Assembly (NCBI RefSeq): GCF_007997075.1
Contig: NZ_VORS01000013.1
Coordinates: forward strand, 1 to 56,265
Direction: 5' to 3'
DNA: 56,265 nt
DNA from: Polaribacter sp. IC073
GTDB taxonomy: Bacteria; Bacteroidota; Bacteroidia; Flavobacteriales; Flavobacteriaceae
The notes under the pieces were generated by a model. That model did not search any database. It worked only from the letters and a program-made list of their open reading frames with translations, and was not told the DNA's origin. A program made the position numbers and the translations under genes. Every line of letters begins with the position of its first letter. The stretch's first letter is position 1. Shown in pieces: positions 1 through 9,584 of this stretch.

Positions 1-228
1 TCACATATATATATATATATTCGCATTGTGTCTTTCTAATTTACCTGAAATTGTAAAAATATCTATGGGTGCCCAAAACCCAAGAGCACCTAAGGTAATC
101 AAAAAGAAAAATTGAACGCCCCATTTTCCGAGGTAAGCATAATGAGTATCAAAAAGAAATAGGAACAATAAATAGGCAGTTCCTGTTGATTTAATTTGAG
201 ATTGTAGTAAATGTTTATTTAGTTCCAT
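1..228 (-). CDS. TM2-domain membrane protein with repeat-encoded C-terminus
   Basis: A 75-residue protein with two hydrophobic segments (about residues 17-30 and 38-58) and the TM2-domain signature HYAYLGKWG followed by LGALGFWAPIDIF. TM2 proteins are small inner-membrane proteins of unknown role. The start ATG is at 228. The last residues (IYIYM) and the approach to the stop codon are encoded by an (AT)8 tract at 5-20, so the frame there could slip; family members as I remember them usually continue beyond this point with charged residues. The stop codon is the first three bases of the window. The gene lies head-to-head with the acyl-CoA synthetase remnant. Family call good, C-terminus uncertain. 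Confidence 0.75.
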   Translation of the reverse strand: MELNKHLLQSQIKSTGTAYLLFLFLFDTHYAYLGKWGVQFFFLITLGALGFWAPIDIFTISGKLERHNANIYIYM

Positions 229-260
229 TTTACAAATCTATAATTTTAGGTTTGTTGCGT

Positions 261-1330
261 TAAGTTATTGAATGGAAGTATTACTATCACTATATGGGAT
301 TTCAAGTTTATTTTGCGGAATCCCTAGATAAATTAGTCGATAACTTACAAGAAGTAAAACCAGTTTTTCACCAATTATACCAGGGTTATTAGAAAAAATA
401 TTTGATAAAATTATAGCGAAAGGAAACGAATTTTCAGGTATAAAAAAAGGATTGTTCTTTTGGGATGTTCGTCTAGCGGAAAATACAGAAATAGATCAAA
501 AAAGAGGTCTGAAACATAAAATAACCGATACATTCATCTTTAAAAAATGGCGTGCAGTTTTTGGCGGAAACATAAAATTCTTAGTTTCAGGATCTGCACC
601 ATTACAAGATCGATTGATAAAGATATTTTCAGCTGCAGGATTACCAATTTATGAAGGTTACGGAATGACCGAATCTTCTGGAGTTATCTCTTTAAACGGG
701 TATAAAAAAGGAGAGACGCGTTTAAAAACTGCAGGAAAGCCAATACCAGGTTTAGAAGTCAAAATAGCTTCTGATGGTGAAAACCTAATAAAAGGGAAAA
801 ATATTTTAAAAGGGTATTACAAAAATGATGTAAAAACTACGGAAGCTATAAAAGATGGGTTTTTTCACACAGGAGATATTGGTGAAATTTGTAAAGACTG
901 TTTTTTAACGATTACAGATCGTAAAAAAGAAATATTTAAGAGTTCTGGAGGTAAATATATTGCGCCTTCCATTATTGAGAATAAAATGAAACAGTCTAGT
1001 TTTATAGAACAGAATACGGTCATTGGAGAAGGTTATAAAATGCCTGCTGCACTAATACAAATCAACTATGAGTTTGTTAAAGATTGGGCATTAAAAAATA
1101 AGCATATAATTACAGATGTAACTTCAGATGAAAAACTAATTGTTACCATCCAACAAGACATCGATTTATATAATGAAGGCTTAGGAAAGTGGGAAAGAAT
1201 CAAGAAATTTGAAATCACACCAGATGAATGGACTATTGAAGCTGGGCATTTAACAACTACATTAAAACTAAAACGAAAGATTATCAAAGAAAAATACAAA
1301 GCACTTTTTTCTGAAATTTACACAGATTAA
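261..1330 (+). pseudogene. Long-chain acyl-CoA synthetase (FadD-like) remnant, 5'-truncated and frameshifted
   Basis: The reading frame from the ATG at 452 to 1330 (292 aa) encodes only the C-terminal half of an AMP-forming acyl-CoA synthetase: FLVSGSAPL, YEGYGMTESSG, the HTGDIG motif and the DRKKEIFKSSGGKYIAP hinge. Reading upstream, matching sequence continues in the same frame back to about 380 (PIIPGLLEKIFDKIIAKG). It then resumes in a different frame from about 380 back to about 264 (MGFQVYFAESLDKLVDN), which shows a frameshift near 380. The N-terminal adenylate-binding part (about 250 residues in the family) is missing, and the TM2 gene sits where it should be. The gene is therefore very likely inactive. 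No proper start or promoter is visible for the 452 ATG. Confidence 0.85.
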
Positions 1331-1362
1331 GCTTTTTTTCTATTTTGTTTTAAATATTGAAA

Positions 1363-1397
1363 AAAAAATCCTGAGCAAATACTTAGGATTTTTAATA
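1363..1397. terminator. Bidirectional hairpin terminator
   Basis: The inverted repeat AAATCCTGAG / CTTAGGATTT surrounds a short loop, with A-runs on the left and T-runs on the right. It separates the convergent acyl-CoA synthetase remnant and mscL. Confidence 0.75.
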
Positions 1398-1417
1398 TTT
1401 TAAAAAAAAAAGGTTTA

Positions 1418-1831
1418 TTATTTTTTAGCTAACAAATCTCTAATTTGTGCTAACAATTCTTCTTGAGTTGGTCCTTTAGGAGCTGCTGCTGGAGCTGGTT
1501 CTTCTTTTTTCTTCAAATTGTTTAATCCTTTTACAATCATAAACATTACAAAAGCTACAATAATAAAGTCAATTACGTTTGTTAAGAAGTCTCCATATAA
1601 AAGGGCAACTTCACCAACAACTTTACCCGCATCATCTACAACACCTTCTTTAGCAATGTACTTTAAATCTTTAAGATCAGCATTAAATAATAAGCCAATT
1701 AACGGAGAAACAATTCCTCCTGTAAAAGAAGTCACAACTTGTTTAAAAGCTGCACCCATAACAAAACCAACTGCAATATCAACAAGGTTTCCCTTCATTG
1801 CAAAGTCTTTAAACTCTTTAAGCATTCCCAT
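1418..1831 (-). CDS. mscL: Large-conductance mechanosensitive channel MscL
   Basis: A 137-residue protein matching MscL over its whole length. The N-terminal amphipathic start MGMLKEFKDFAMKGN is followed by TM1 (VDIAVGFVMGAAF), a periplasmic loop, TM2 (about residues 85-105) and a charged C-terminal helix after a KKKEEPAPAAAP linker. The channel opens under membrane tension to release solutes in hypo-osmotic shock, which fits a marine organism. Either Met1 or Met3 could be the start. It appears to be a single-gene unit ending at the shared hairpin at 1363. Confidence 0.96.
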   Translation of the reverse strand: MGMLKEFKDFAMKGNLVDIAVGFVMGAAFKQVVTSFTGGIVSPLIGLLFNADLKDLKYIAKEGVVDDAGKVVGEVALLYGDFLTNVIDFIIVAFVMFMIVKGLNNLKKKEEPAPAAAPKGPTQEELLAQIRDLLAKK

Positions 1832-1881
1832 TTTTATGTGTTTTTAATTAGTTAATTAGATGCTAAAGTAATAAAAAATTA

Positions 1882-2979
1882 TTATTTTAAGGTTTTGTTA
1901 ACACGTGGGGAGATTGCCGTTAAGGTCTCGTAAACAATTGTCTCAGAAATATTAGCAATGTTTTGTATCATTTTTTGATTGTTAAAAATAATTACTTCAT
2001 CACCTTCTTCACAAGCAATATTGGTTACATTTACCATAACCATATCCATACAAACATTACCAATAATTGGTGCTTTTTGATTGTTGATAAGAACAAAACC
2101 TTTTTTGTTTCCTAATTTTCGAGACAAACCATCTGCATGACCAATAGGAATTGTAGCTGTTTTGGTGGCTCTTTTAGCTATAAATGCTCTGTTGTAACCA
2201 ACTGTTTCACCTGGTTCAATTACATGTATTTGAGAAATAATTGATTTTAAATTGTGGGTATTTTTTAATTGTGCAGTTTCTTTTTCATCATTCCCAAAAC
2301 CATACAAACCAATACCAATTCTAACCATGTCGAATTGCGCATTGGGGTAATTTACAACACCAGACGTATTTAAAATATGTAACATTGGTTCATAACCTAA
2401 GTGTTTATAGAATTGCTGAACAATGTATGCGAAATTATTTATTTGATTAATCGTAAAATCGTTCTCTTCTAAATCTTCACTTGCAGCCAAATGAGAAAAT
2501 AGCGATTGCACTTTTATATGGTTGGTCTCTTTTAATTCAGATAAAATCTTGGGAACATCTGTGTGCCAAAAACCCAACCTATTTAAACCTGTGTTAAATT
2601 TTAGATGAATGGGGTAATTCATTAAAGGCACTTCATCTGCCAATTTTAAAAAAGCATTAAAAATATTAAAATTGTATAATGCAGGTTCTAATCTAAAGTC
2701 TATTATAGCTTGTAAGTTTTGTTGATGAGGGTGTAGAACCAAAATAGGGGTTTTTACACCAGCTTCCCGTAAAGCAATTCCTTCATGCGTATATGCAACA
2801 GCAAAATAAGCTACTTTATCTTCTAAAAATTTTGCGATTTGTACGGCATCACTTCCGTAACCAAAAGCTTTTACAACTGCTAAAATTTTTGTTTCTGGTT
2901 GTAATTTTTGTTTGAAATAATTTAGATTGTGTACTAACGCATTTCCATCAATTTCTAAAACAGTAACGTGATTGTTCAT
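1882..2979 (-). CDS. alr: Alanine racemase (PLP-dependent)
   Basis: A 365-residue protein of normal family length. The PLP-binding motif AVVKAFGYG places the catalytic Schiff-base lysine at Lys37. NTGLNRLGF, VGYNRAF and the second-domain motif GNVCMDMVMV are also present. It interconverts L- and D-alanine for peptidoglycan synthesis in the cytoplasm. It starts 14 bases after the tdk stop codon, so tdk-alr is very probably one transcript. The ATG at 2979 gives the expected N-terminus. Confidence 0.96.
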   Translation of the reverse strand: MNNHVTVLEIDGNALVHNLNYFKQKLQPETKILAVVKAFGYGSDAVQIAKFLEDKVAYFAVAYTHEGIALREAGVKTPILVLHPHQQNLQAIIDFRLEPALYNFNIFNAFLKLADEVPLMNYPIHLKFNTGLNRLGFWHTDVPKILSELKETNHIKVQSLFSHLAASEDLEENDFTINQINNFAYIVQQFYKHLGYEPMLHILNTSGVVNYPNAQFDMVRIGIGLYGFGNDEKETAQLKNTHNLKSIISQIHVIEPGETVGYNRAFIAKRATKTATIPIGHADGLSRKLGNKKGFVLINNQKAPIIGNVCMDMVMVNVTNIACEEGDEVIIFNNQKMIQNIANISETIVYETLTAISPRVNKTLK

Positions 2980-2993
2980 TGTTATATGAAGTG

Positions 2994-3623
2994 TTATTCA
3001 GTATCTTTTAAATTAGAATCAGTATTTTTTGTAGCTAAAGCTTTTTGCTTTTGCAGCGCTTTGTAATATGCAGCTCTACTTAAAGGTTCATATTCTTGCA
3101 TTTCGCCCAACATTACAATATTTTCATTTTGGGCTTTTCTAAAACTATAATGTGCCAAATTACCTGTATGCGTGCAAACCGCGTGTACTTTGGTAACATA
3201 TTCTGCCGTTGCCATTAAAGCGGGCATTGGCCCAAAAGGATTTCCTTTAAAATCCATATCTAAACCAGCAACAATTACGCGAACGCCTCTATTTGCCAAA
3301 TCATTACAAACGGCAACAATTTCATCGTCAAAAAACTGCGCTTCATCAATACCAACAACATCTACGTTATTTGCTAACAACCTTATATTGGAAGAAGCAG
3401 GCACAGGTGTAGAACGAATTCTATTGTCGTTATGAGAAACAACTTCCTCTTCATCGTAACGTGTGTCTACAGCAGGTTTAAAAATCTCTACACTTTGTTT
3501 TGCAAATTGTGCACGTTTTAAACGTCTAATAAGTTCTTCTGTTTTTCCAGAAAACATTGAGCCGCAAATTACTTCAATCCAACCAAATTGTTCTGTATGA
3601 TTTACTGTATTTTCAAGAAACAT
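2994..3623 (-). CDS. tdk: Thymidine kinase (type II)
   Basis: A 209-residue enzyme that phosphorylates thymidine in the salvage pathway. The P-loop GSMFSGKT is at residues 21-28, and the Walker B-like DEAQFF and the [12 protein letters not shown] lasso region follow. The zinc-binding segment is abbreviated (VCTHTGNL instead of the usual CxxC), a variant I associate with Bacteroidetes. It is first in a likely tdk-alr operon. A TAAATTTG box (minus strand, 3676-3683) about 50 bases upstream of the start is a candidate -7 element. Confidence 0.95.
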   Translation of the reverse strand: MFLENTVNHTEQFGWIEVICGSMFSGKTEELIRRLKRAQFAKQSVEIFKPAVDTRYDEEEVVSHNDNRIRSTPVPASSNIRLLANNVDVVGIDEAQFFDDEIVAVCNDLANRGVRVIVAGLDMDFKGNPFGPMPALMATAEYVTKVHAVCTHTGNLAHYSFRKAQNENIVMLGEMQEYEPLSRAAYYKALQKQKALATKNTDSNLKDTE

Positions 3624-3723
3624 TTTGTAATTTTAGGCTTTAGAAATTTAAATTATTTGTTACTTTGATTTTTAACAAATTTAGGAATATTTACGAGTAA
3701 AAATAAACTTCAACTTACAACTT

Positions 3724-4596
3724 ATGCACAAAAAATTAGAAGCCGATTTAATAAGTTTAGCGCACAGCATCTTACAAATGAAAAATAAAGAAAATGTGTT
3801 CTTATTAAAGCAAAAATCGAAGGAAGTTTATGAGAAATTATCTGTTTTAGCATTTGTTGAAGAATATGTAAATGCTACTCCGAATTTAAAAAAGACAAAA
3901 GAAGAGCTTACTTCTATTGTTGAAAAAGGATATGAAAAGAAAGACTTAATTACTGACGAGGTAGCAGAAGTAAAAAAAGAAGTTAAGATAACAAAAGCTG
4001 TGCCTAATAACATTGTAGACGAATATTTAGGGGTTGAAAACGAAAAGTTAGCCTCTGAAATTGGAGACGGTTTTCCTGATGAAAATTTTCCTGATAAAGT
4101 TTTAAGTTCAGAGAATACAGATGAAAAGGAAGAAGTAATCAGCGAATATTTAGAGGTAGAAAAAGTAGCAGAAGTAGAACAACCTTTTGATGATTTAGAA
4201 GGGCTTATCTTTGGAGACACAAAACCAACTAATTTTAAAGACGACCCTAAAGATGTTGGTGGTTTTAAAGCGTTAACGTTAGAGGAGGAGTTACAAGATA
4301 CAATCCCTGTAGACGTAATGGCTAATTTATTTGAGCCTGTAATACCAAGTTCTCTAAACAATAGATTGCAAAAAAATATTCAGATTGGTTTAAATGATAG
4401 AATTGCTTTTGTGAAGAATTTATTTGAAGGCAGTCAAGAAGATTTTAATAGAGTAATTTCTCAATTAAATACCATTAAGACAGAAAAAGAGGCTAAGAAA
4501 TTCATTACTAAAATGGTGAAACCAGATTATAATTGGTCTGAACAAGAAGAATTAGAGGAGCGTTTAATGGCTATTGTAGCACGTAGATTTTCTTAG
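3724..4596 (+). CDS. Conserved flavobacterial protein of unknown function
   Basis: A 290-residue soluble protein with no signal peptide or membrane segment. The N-terminal 75 residues are helical. The middle (about 80-190) is very acidic and low-complexity. The C-terminal 90 residues, with FEPVIPSSLNNRLQKNI, LNDRIAFVKNLFEG and a terminal RLMAIVARRF, form the best conserved part as I remember Bacteroidetes homologues. The function is not known to me. The next gene, a glycosyltransferase, starts 3 bases after this stop, so the two are probably co-transcribed. It is divergent from tdk. Confidence 0.8.
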   Translation: MHKKLEADLISLAHSILQMKNKENVFLLKQKSKEVYEKLSVLAFVEEYVNATPNLKKTKEELTSIVEKGYEKKDLITDEVAEVKKEVKITKAVPNNIVDEYLGVENEKLASEIGDGFPDENFPDKVLSSENTDEKEEVISEYLEVEKVAEVEQPFDDLEGLIFGDTKPTNFKDDPKDVGGFKALTLEEELQDTIPVDVMANLFEPVIPSSLNNRLQKNIQIGLNDRIAFVKNLFEGSQEDFNRVISQLNTIKTEKEAKKFITKMVKPDYNWSEQEELEERLMAIVARRFS

Positions 4597-4599
4597 AAA

Positions 4600-5589
4600 A
4601 TGCTTTTAAAACCAATTTTAATTCAGACACATTTTCACAAACGTAGAACTGGCGTTACTAGAAGTATAGAAAATGTGTTGCCTTTTTTTAACGAGACATT
4701 TGAAACCTATTTGTATGGTTATGGAGCAAAAGGGAAACATATTACTACTTCTAAGTTAAGGAAACTCTTATTTTCTGATAGAGAGGTTGTAGTACATTGT
4801 CATCGAAACAATGAAATAATGCGCATGCTTTTTTTTCGTTTTTTGGGTGCTAAATTTAAGTTGATTGCAACACGTCATGCAGAAACGGTTCCTTCTGGTT
4901 TAACAATGAAATTGCTTAAAAAAGCAGATAAAGTTGTGACGCTTATTAAAACGATGGGTGAGAACCTAGGAATAGAAAATACCATTGTTGGTCACGGAGT
5001 TGCTGCTGGTGTCTTTAAACCGAAAGAAAACATTTCGTTAAAAAACATAGACCAAGATAATATAATTTTATGTGCAGGAAGGGTTCGTAAAGCAAAAGGA
5101 CATCTTGTTTTATTAGAAGCTGCAAAAGTTTTAAAAGATTATAAAGATTGGGCGCTGGTAATTGTTGGCAAAGTTGATAAACCCGCTTTTTTAGAAGAAT
5201 TGAAAGCGATTTCAAGAAAATATTCCATAGAAAATCAAGTTTATTTTATAGATGAAACAACAGAGATTGTTTCTTATTACCAAGCATCTAAAATAGCAAT
5301 TGTGCCTAGTTTTTCAGAGGGTTTTTCTCTTGTGGCTGCAGAAGCAATGTCTTGCGGTTGTTCTGTAATTGCTACAAAAAACGTTGGTGTTCATGATTCA
5401 TTAATAACACATGCTAAAAATGGTTATTTATTTGAAGCAGGAAATAGTACGGATTTAGAAATCTTGATTGAAAAATCGATAACTAAAAAAATTCCACTTT
5501 TAGGAAACCAAGCAAGAGAAGAAATTCTAAAAAACTGGAGTGCACAAAAAGAAGCAGAAAACTTAATAGAAGTATATCAATCAAATTAA
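4600..5589 (+). CDS. GT4-type glycosyltransferase, probably for cell-surface glycan or LPS core
   Basis: A 329-residue GT-B fold enzyme. The C-terminal nucleotide-sugar domain has CAGRVRKAKGHLVLLEAA and the GT4 signature VPSFSEGFSLVAAEAMSCG, with the spaced glutamates that bind the donor sugar. The N-terminal acceptor domain begins LIQTHFHKRRTGVTRSIEN. No signal peptide is present, so it should act on the cytoplasmic face. The acceptor and sugar cannot be told from sequence; LPS core assembly is an inference. It starts 3 bases after the upstream hypothetical gene. Confidence 0.85.
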   Translation: MLLKPILIQTHFHKRRTGVTRSIENVLPFFNETFETYLYGYGAKGKHITTSKLRKLLFSDREVVVHCHRNNEIMRMLFFRFLGAKFKLIATRHAETVPSGLTMKLLKKADKVVTLIKTMGENLGIENTIVGHGVAAGVFKPKENISLKNIDQDNIILCAGRVRKAKGHLVLLEAAKVLKDYKDWALVIVGKVDKPAFLEELKAISRKYSIENQVYFIDETTEIVSYYQASKIAIVPSFSEGFSLVAAEAMSCGCSVIATKNVGVHDSLITHAKNGYLFEAGNSTDLEILIEKSITKKIPLLGNQAREEILKNWSAQKEAENLIEVYQSN

Positions 5590-5652
5590 TTGTTTGAAAT
5601 AAGATTTGTAACAAACGTTGTTTTTAGTCGTCTTAAATTAAAACCGACTATT

Positions 5653-6129
5653 ATGAAACAGTTCGCTATAATTTTTTTCGCCTTTTTTATGACAACAATT
5701 TCTGCACAAGAAGTAGTATTTGAAAAATTCTATAAAGTACATAAAGAGCAATCTACATTTTCAATCAATTTATCAGCATCATTGGCGGGTTCTTTTTTAG
5801 ATGATGAAAATGATGGCGATTTAATGAACGTTATTAAAAAATCGAGTGATTTTAAACTTATGATTTTTAATAATGAAGACAACAGTATTTCAAAAAACTT
5901 TAGAAAATTTAGCAGAAAAAACAATTTGAAAACACTTGCTCGCGTAAAAGAAAATGGTAGTAAAGCTGAACTGTTTTTTATTGAAAAGAATAATTACATC
6001 AGAGAAATTATTATAAGAGCAAATAGTAATACCGATAAATTTGTTTTGTTTGGTTTAAAAACCAAAATCACAAAAGACGAATTAGCAGCGATGATTGCTT
6101 CTTCAGATATTAAAATTTCATCAAAATAA
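5653..6129 (+). CDS. DUF4252 family exported protein
   Basis: A 158-residue protein with a Sec signal peptide (MKQFAIIFFAFFMTTISAQ) and a compact C-terminal region typical of DUF4252, a Bacteroidetes family of unknown function. An open frame extends upstream to a TTG at 5590. I chose the ATG at 5653 because the signal peptide begins exactly there and the upstream residues look like leader DNA. It follows the glycosyltransferase by 63 bases. The last 20 bases before the stop run into a convergent hairpin shared with the ArsC-like gene. Confidence 0.8.
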   Translation: MKQFAIIFFAFFMTTISAQEVVFEKFYKVHKEQSTFSINLSASLAGSFLDDENDGDLMNVIKKSSDFKLMIFNNEDNSISKNFRKFSRKNNLKTLARVKENGSKAELFFIEKNNYIREIIIRANSNTDKFVLFGLKTKITKDELAAMIASSDIKISSK

Positions 6130-6137
6130 AAATTTAA

Positions 6138-6166
6138 AAAGAGAAGGTTTAACCAATCTTCTCTTT
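6138..6166. terminator. Convergent hairpin terminator
   Basis: The inverted repeat AAAGAGAAG / CTTCTCTTT has an 11-base loop. It lies between the DUF4252 gene and the ArsC-like gene and overlaps the end of the latter, serving both strands. Confidence 0.7.
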
Positions 6167-6496
6167 CAATTCTGCGACAACTTTTTTACTATTTCCAATA
6201 AATATTTCTTTATCAACAATGAAAACCGGACGTTTTAAAAAAGTATATGCATCTAATAGGTATTGTCTGTAATCTGCCTCAGAAATATCTTGGTTTTTCA
6301 AATCCATCGTTTTATACAGTTTTGCTCGTTTGTTAAATAACGCTTCATAACTACCAGACAGTTGGTGCATTTCTTCTAATTGAGTAACATTTACAGGATT
6401 ACCTTTTATTTCTTGTCGCTCAAAACCAGCTGTATTTACTTCTTTTAAGATGCGTTTGCAAGTATCACATGTTTGCAAAAAATAGACTTTCTTCAT
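6149..6496 (-). CDS. ArsC/Spx (YffB-like) family thioredoxin-fold protein
   Basis: A 115-residue protein starting MKKVYFLQTCDTCKRIL. The CDTC redox motif at residues 10-13 and the LKRPVFIVDKEIFIG segment (the conserved RP loop) are those of the ArsC/Spx superfamily. It may reduce arsenate or act as a redox-linked protein; the sequence alone does not decide, and there is no ars operon around it. The frame extends three codons upstream to a TTG, but the ATG at 6496 is the likelier start. Confidence 0.82.
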   Translation of the reverse strand: MKKVYFLQTCDTCKRILKEVNTAGFERQEIKGNPVNVTQLEEMHQLSGSYEALFNKRAKLYKTMDLKNQDISEADYRQYLLDAYTFLKRPVFIVDKEIFIGNSKKVVAELKEKIG

Positions 6497-6537
6497 ATTA
6501 ATCAATTATATTTGTTCATTCAAAAATAAACATAAAA

Positions 6538-6993
6538 ATGAAGACACAATTCGATGTTTTAAGAAAATCTCGCGATTTAGTTATAAAAGAATTAGAAGGT
6601 TTAACTTTAGACCAAATTCATACAATTCCAGCAGGTTTTAAGAATAATATTGCTTGGAATGTAGCGCATTTAGTAGTTACACAACAAGTATTACAATACA
6701 AATTTTCTGGCTTAAATTGTCTATGTCCAGAGGAGTTAATCGAAGAATGTAAAAAAGGAACTTTTCCAACAAAGAATTTTACAGAAGAAGAGTTTGAAGA
6801 GGTAAAAGAGCTTTTGTTAGGGTTGCCAGATACGTTGCAAGAAGATTTTGAAGCAGGGATTTTTGAGAACTATACAGAATACCCAACAAGTACAGGTTTT
6901 GTTTTAGACTCTATAGAGAGTGCGATTGCATTTAACAATTTTCATGAAGGTATTCATTATGGAGTGATACGATCTATAAAGAAATTTTTATAA
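6538..6993 (+). CDS. DinB-like (DinB_2) metal-dependent four-helix protein
   Basis: A 151-residue helical protein. Histidines at NVAHLVV (about residue 48) and NNFHEGIHYG (about residues 137-141) match the metal-binding triad of the DinB/YfiT superfamily. Family members include thiol S-transferases and proteins of unknown role. No export signal is present. The antiporter gene begins 6 bases after its stop, suggesting co-transcription. It is divergent from the ArsC-like gene across 41 bases. Confidence 0.8.
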   Translation: MKTQFDVLRKSRDLVIKELEGLTLDQIHTIPAGFKNNIAWNVAHLVVTQQVLQYKFSGLNCLCPEELIEECKKGTFPTKNFTEEEFEEVKELLLGLPDTLQEDFEAGIFENYTEYPTSTGFVLDSIESAIAFNNFHEGIHYGVIRSIKKFL

Positions 6994-6999
6994 ATTAAG

Positions 7000-8235
7000 A
7001 TGGATTATTTTTTAATTGCAACCGTTCTAATAGTACTTTCAGCTGGGTTTGGTTATATAAACACAAGGTTCTTAAAATTGCCAAACTCAATTGGTTTAAT
7101 GTTGATAACCATACTGTTTACGCTGGCTGTTTTTGTACTAAGTTATTTTGATGATACCTTGCTTCTTAAAGAAAGAGAACTCATTACAAGCATCGATTTC
7201 AAAACGGTACTTTTAGATGTAATGTTAAGTTTTTTATTATTTGCAGGGGCATTGCATACGAATTTTCAGCAATTAAAAATTCAACGAAAACCAGTATTAA
7301 TTTTTGCAACTCTTGGAACGCTAATTTCAACATTTTTGGTTGGAGTACTCGTTTTTTATGCGCTTAAGGTGTTAAACCTCGATGTAGATTTTACCTATTG
7401 TTTGCTTTTTGGAGCATTAATTTCTCCGACAGATCCTATTGCTGTTTTGGGAATTATGAAAAAAGTAGGAGCTCCAAAAAACTTAGAAACAAAGATTGTT
7501 GGAGAATCTTTATTTAATGATGGAGTAGGTGTTGTTATTTTTCTAACAATATATCAAATTGCTAGTGGTGGTGCTGAAATATCTTTTGGCAATATTGCTG
7601 AATTATTTTTGGTAGAGGTTGTTGGTGGAATTATTCTTGGATTGATTATAGGTTGGGTAACCTACCGATTATTAAAAAGTATTGATGATTATGAAACGGA
7701 GGTAATTATTACGCTTGCCGCAGTTATGGGGGGAACTTTGTTTGCGCAACATTTTCATTTATCTGCACCTTTAGCAATGGTTACCGCGGGTTTAATTGTA
7801 GGTACAGACACTGTTAGGAGGTCTTCTATGGGGGAAGTTACAGAGGTTTATGTAGATAAGTTTTGGGAACTAATAGATGTGCTTTTAAATACCATTCTTT
7901 TTGTTATGATTGGAATGGAGATTTTAGTTTTAACTTTTGAAGCGACTTATGTTTTAGCCGGGTTTATAATAATTCCGTTACTATTAGTCGCAAGATACAT
8001 TTCGCTGTTATTACCTATAAAAATCTATGCGAAAAAGTTAGAGTTTGTGCCAAAAACAAACCTAATTATGACTTGGGGTGGTCTGCGTGGTGGAATTTCT
8101 ATTGCTTTGGCTTTGAGTTTAACTCAGAACATGGAGCGCGATTTGTTTCTAGTAATAACTTATATCGTTGTTGTTTTCTCTATTCTTGTGCAAGGATTAA
8201 CTGTCGGAAAAATGATAAAAAAATTCACTAAATAA
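7000..8235 (+). CDS. Na+/H+ antiporter, CPA1 (NhaP-like) family
   Basis: A 411-residue integral membrane protein with about 12 hydrophobic segments. The ion-binding motif [10 protein letters not shown] and the following [13 protein letters not shown] (conserved Glu/Asn-Asp) are the CPA1 hallmarks, and [15 protein letters not shown] is near the C-terminus. It exchanges cytoplasmic Na+ for H+, as expected for a marine bacterium. No large cytoplasmic C-terminal domain is present. It follows the DinB-like gene by 6 bases. Confidence 0.92.
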   Translation: MDYFLIATVLIVLSAGFGYINTRFLKLPNSIGLMLITILFTLAVFVLSYFDDTLLLKERELITSIDFKTVLLDVMLSFLLFAGALHTNFQQLKIQRKPVLIFATLGTLISTFLVGVLVFYALKVLNLDVDFTYCLLFGALISPTDPIAVLGIMKKVGAPKNLETKIVGESLFNDGVGVVIFLTIYQIASGGAEISFGNIAELFLVEVVGGIILGLIIGWVTYRLLKSIDDYETEVIITLAAVMGGTLFAQHFHLSAPLAMVTAGLIVGTDTVRRSSMGEVTEVYVDKFWELIDVLLNTILFVMIGMEILVLTFEATYVLAGFIIIPLLLVARYISLLLPIKIYAKKLEFVPKTNLIMTWGGLRGGISIALALSLTQNMERDLFLVITYIVVVFSILVQGLTVGKMIKKFTK

Positions 8236-8278
8236 GCTACAGACTGTTGTAGTATTTGAAATAATTCCTGAAGAAAAA

Positions 8279-9427
8279 ATGAAATTCAATACCAAAACAA
8301 TTCACGGAGGTCAAAAAGTAGAGAAATCAACTAGCGCAATTGTGCCACCAATTTTTCAAACTTCTACCTATGCACAAGCTAGTGTAGGGGCAGACCAAGA
8401 ATATAATTATTCAAGAGGAGCTAACCCAACCAGAACTGCATTAGAAAACAGTTTAGCTTCCATAGAAAACGGAACACATGGTTTTGCCTTTTCTTCTGGT
8501 TTGGCTGCAATAGATTGTGTTTTAAGAACGCTAAAACCTGGTGATGAAATTATTGCAGGAAACGATTTGTACGGAGGAACATATAGAATGTTTACTAGAT
8601 TGTTCGAGAAATACGGATTGGAATTTATATACGTAGATATTAATTTTGCAGAAAATGTAGCGAAAGCAATTACAGCAAAAACAAAATTAGTTTGGTTAGA
8701 AACGCCAACAAATCCGTTAATGAAAATTGCAGATATTAAAGCAATTTGTACTGCAGTAAAAGAACTGAATTCAGAAATTTTAATTGGGGTAGACAATACA
8801 TTTGCAACACCATATTTACAACAACCTTTAGATTTAGGTGCAGACATAGTAATGCATTCTGTAACAAAATACTTAGCAGGTCATTCAGACGTACTAATGG
8901 GTGCTTTAATTGTAAAAGATGCAAATTTAGCTGAAGAAATCCATTTTATTCAGTTTGCTGCTGGCGCAGTTGCAGGCCCAATGGATTCTTTTTTAGCATT
9001 AAGAGGTATAAAAACATTGCATATAAGAATGCAACGTCATTGCGAAAACGGACGAGCAGTAGCCAGTTTTTTAAAGAAGCACCCGAAAGTTGGTGCGGTT
9101 TATTATCCTGGTTTAGAGGAACACCCTAATCATGAAATTGCCAAAAAACAAATGAAGGATTTTGGTGGCGTAGTTTCTTTCAGTTTAAAGGATGAAAGTA
9201 AAGAAGCTACTTTTAAGTTTTTAGAGAACATCGAGTTTTTTACACTAGCAGAATCTTTGGGTGGTGTAGAGAGTATGGTAAATCATTCTGCAACCATGTC
9301 TCATGCATCAATGCCAGAAGAAGAACGTTTAAAAACAGGAATTACAGATGCCATAATTCGTTTAAGTGTTGGTATCGAAGATGAAGATGATTTGTTAGCA
9401 GATTTAGAGCGTACTTTAAATTTATAG
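8279..9427 (+). CDS. Cystathionine gamma-synthase/lyase-type PLP enzyme
   Basis: A 382-residue fold-type I PLP enzyme of the Cys/Met metabolism family. The motif SVTKYLAGHSDV puts the PLP lysine at Lys197. YNYSRGANPTR (phosphate-binding Tyr/Arg of the neighbouring subunit), FSSGLAAID and DNTFATPYLQQPLDLGAD are also seen. Sequence motifs do not separate gamma-synthase from gamma- or beta-lyase; gamma-synthase is the usual name for this flavobacterial form. The gene ends before a strong hairpin terminator. Confidence 0.9.
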   Translation: MKFNTKTIHGGQKVEKSTSAIVPPIFQTSTYAQASVGADQEYNYSRGANPTRTALENSLASIENGTHGFAFSSGLAAIDCVLRTLKPGDEIIAGNDLYGGTYRMFTRLFEKYGLEFIYVDINFAENVAKAITAKTKLVWLETPTNPLMKIADIKAICTAVKELNSEILIGVDNTFATPYLQQPLDLGADIVMHSVTKYLAGHSDVLMGALIVKDANLAEEIHFIQFAAGAVAGPMDSFLALRGIKTLHIRMQRHCENGRAVASFLKKHPKVGAVYYPGLEEHPNHEIAKKQMKDFGGVVSFSLKDESKEATFKFLENIEFFTLAESLGGVESMVNHSATMSHASMPEEERLKTGITDAIIRLSVGIEDEDDLLADLERTLNL

Positions 9428-9453
9428 AAACCTTTTAGAGAAATATACAACAA

Positions 9454-9485
9454 AAAAATCCGCACAATTTGTGCGGATTTTTTTG
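9454..9485 (+). terminator. Rho-independent terminator
   Basis: The perfect inverted repeat AAATCCGCACAA / TTGTGCGGATTT is followed by a T-run, 27 bases after the PLP-enzyme stop codon. The A-run on the other side would also let it serve icmF from the opposite strand, though icmF ends about 100 bases further right. Confidence 0.85.
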
Positions 9486-9584
9486 AGTTGAAATTGAGGC
9501 GATTGCCTTCTAATATTTTGAGATACCGCTAAAAATCGGCATAAGCGATGCATTCAAAATTTTCAATAAAATTTGGTTCTCTGC

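Noticed and set aside
3828..4361. 177-codon serine-rich open frame antisense to the hypothetical gene at 3724
   Set aside because: It is a shadow of the acidic, low-complexity middle of the real gene.
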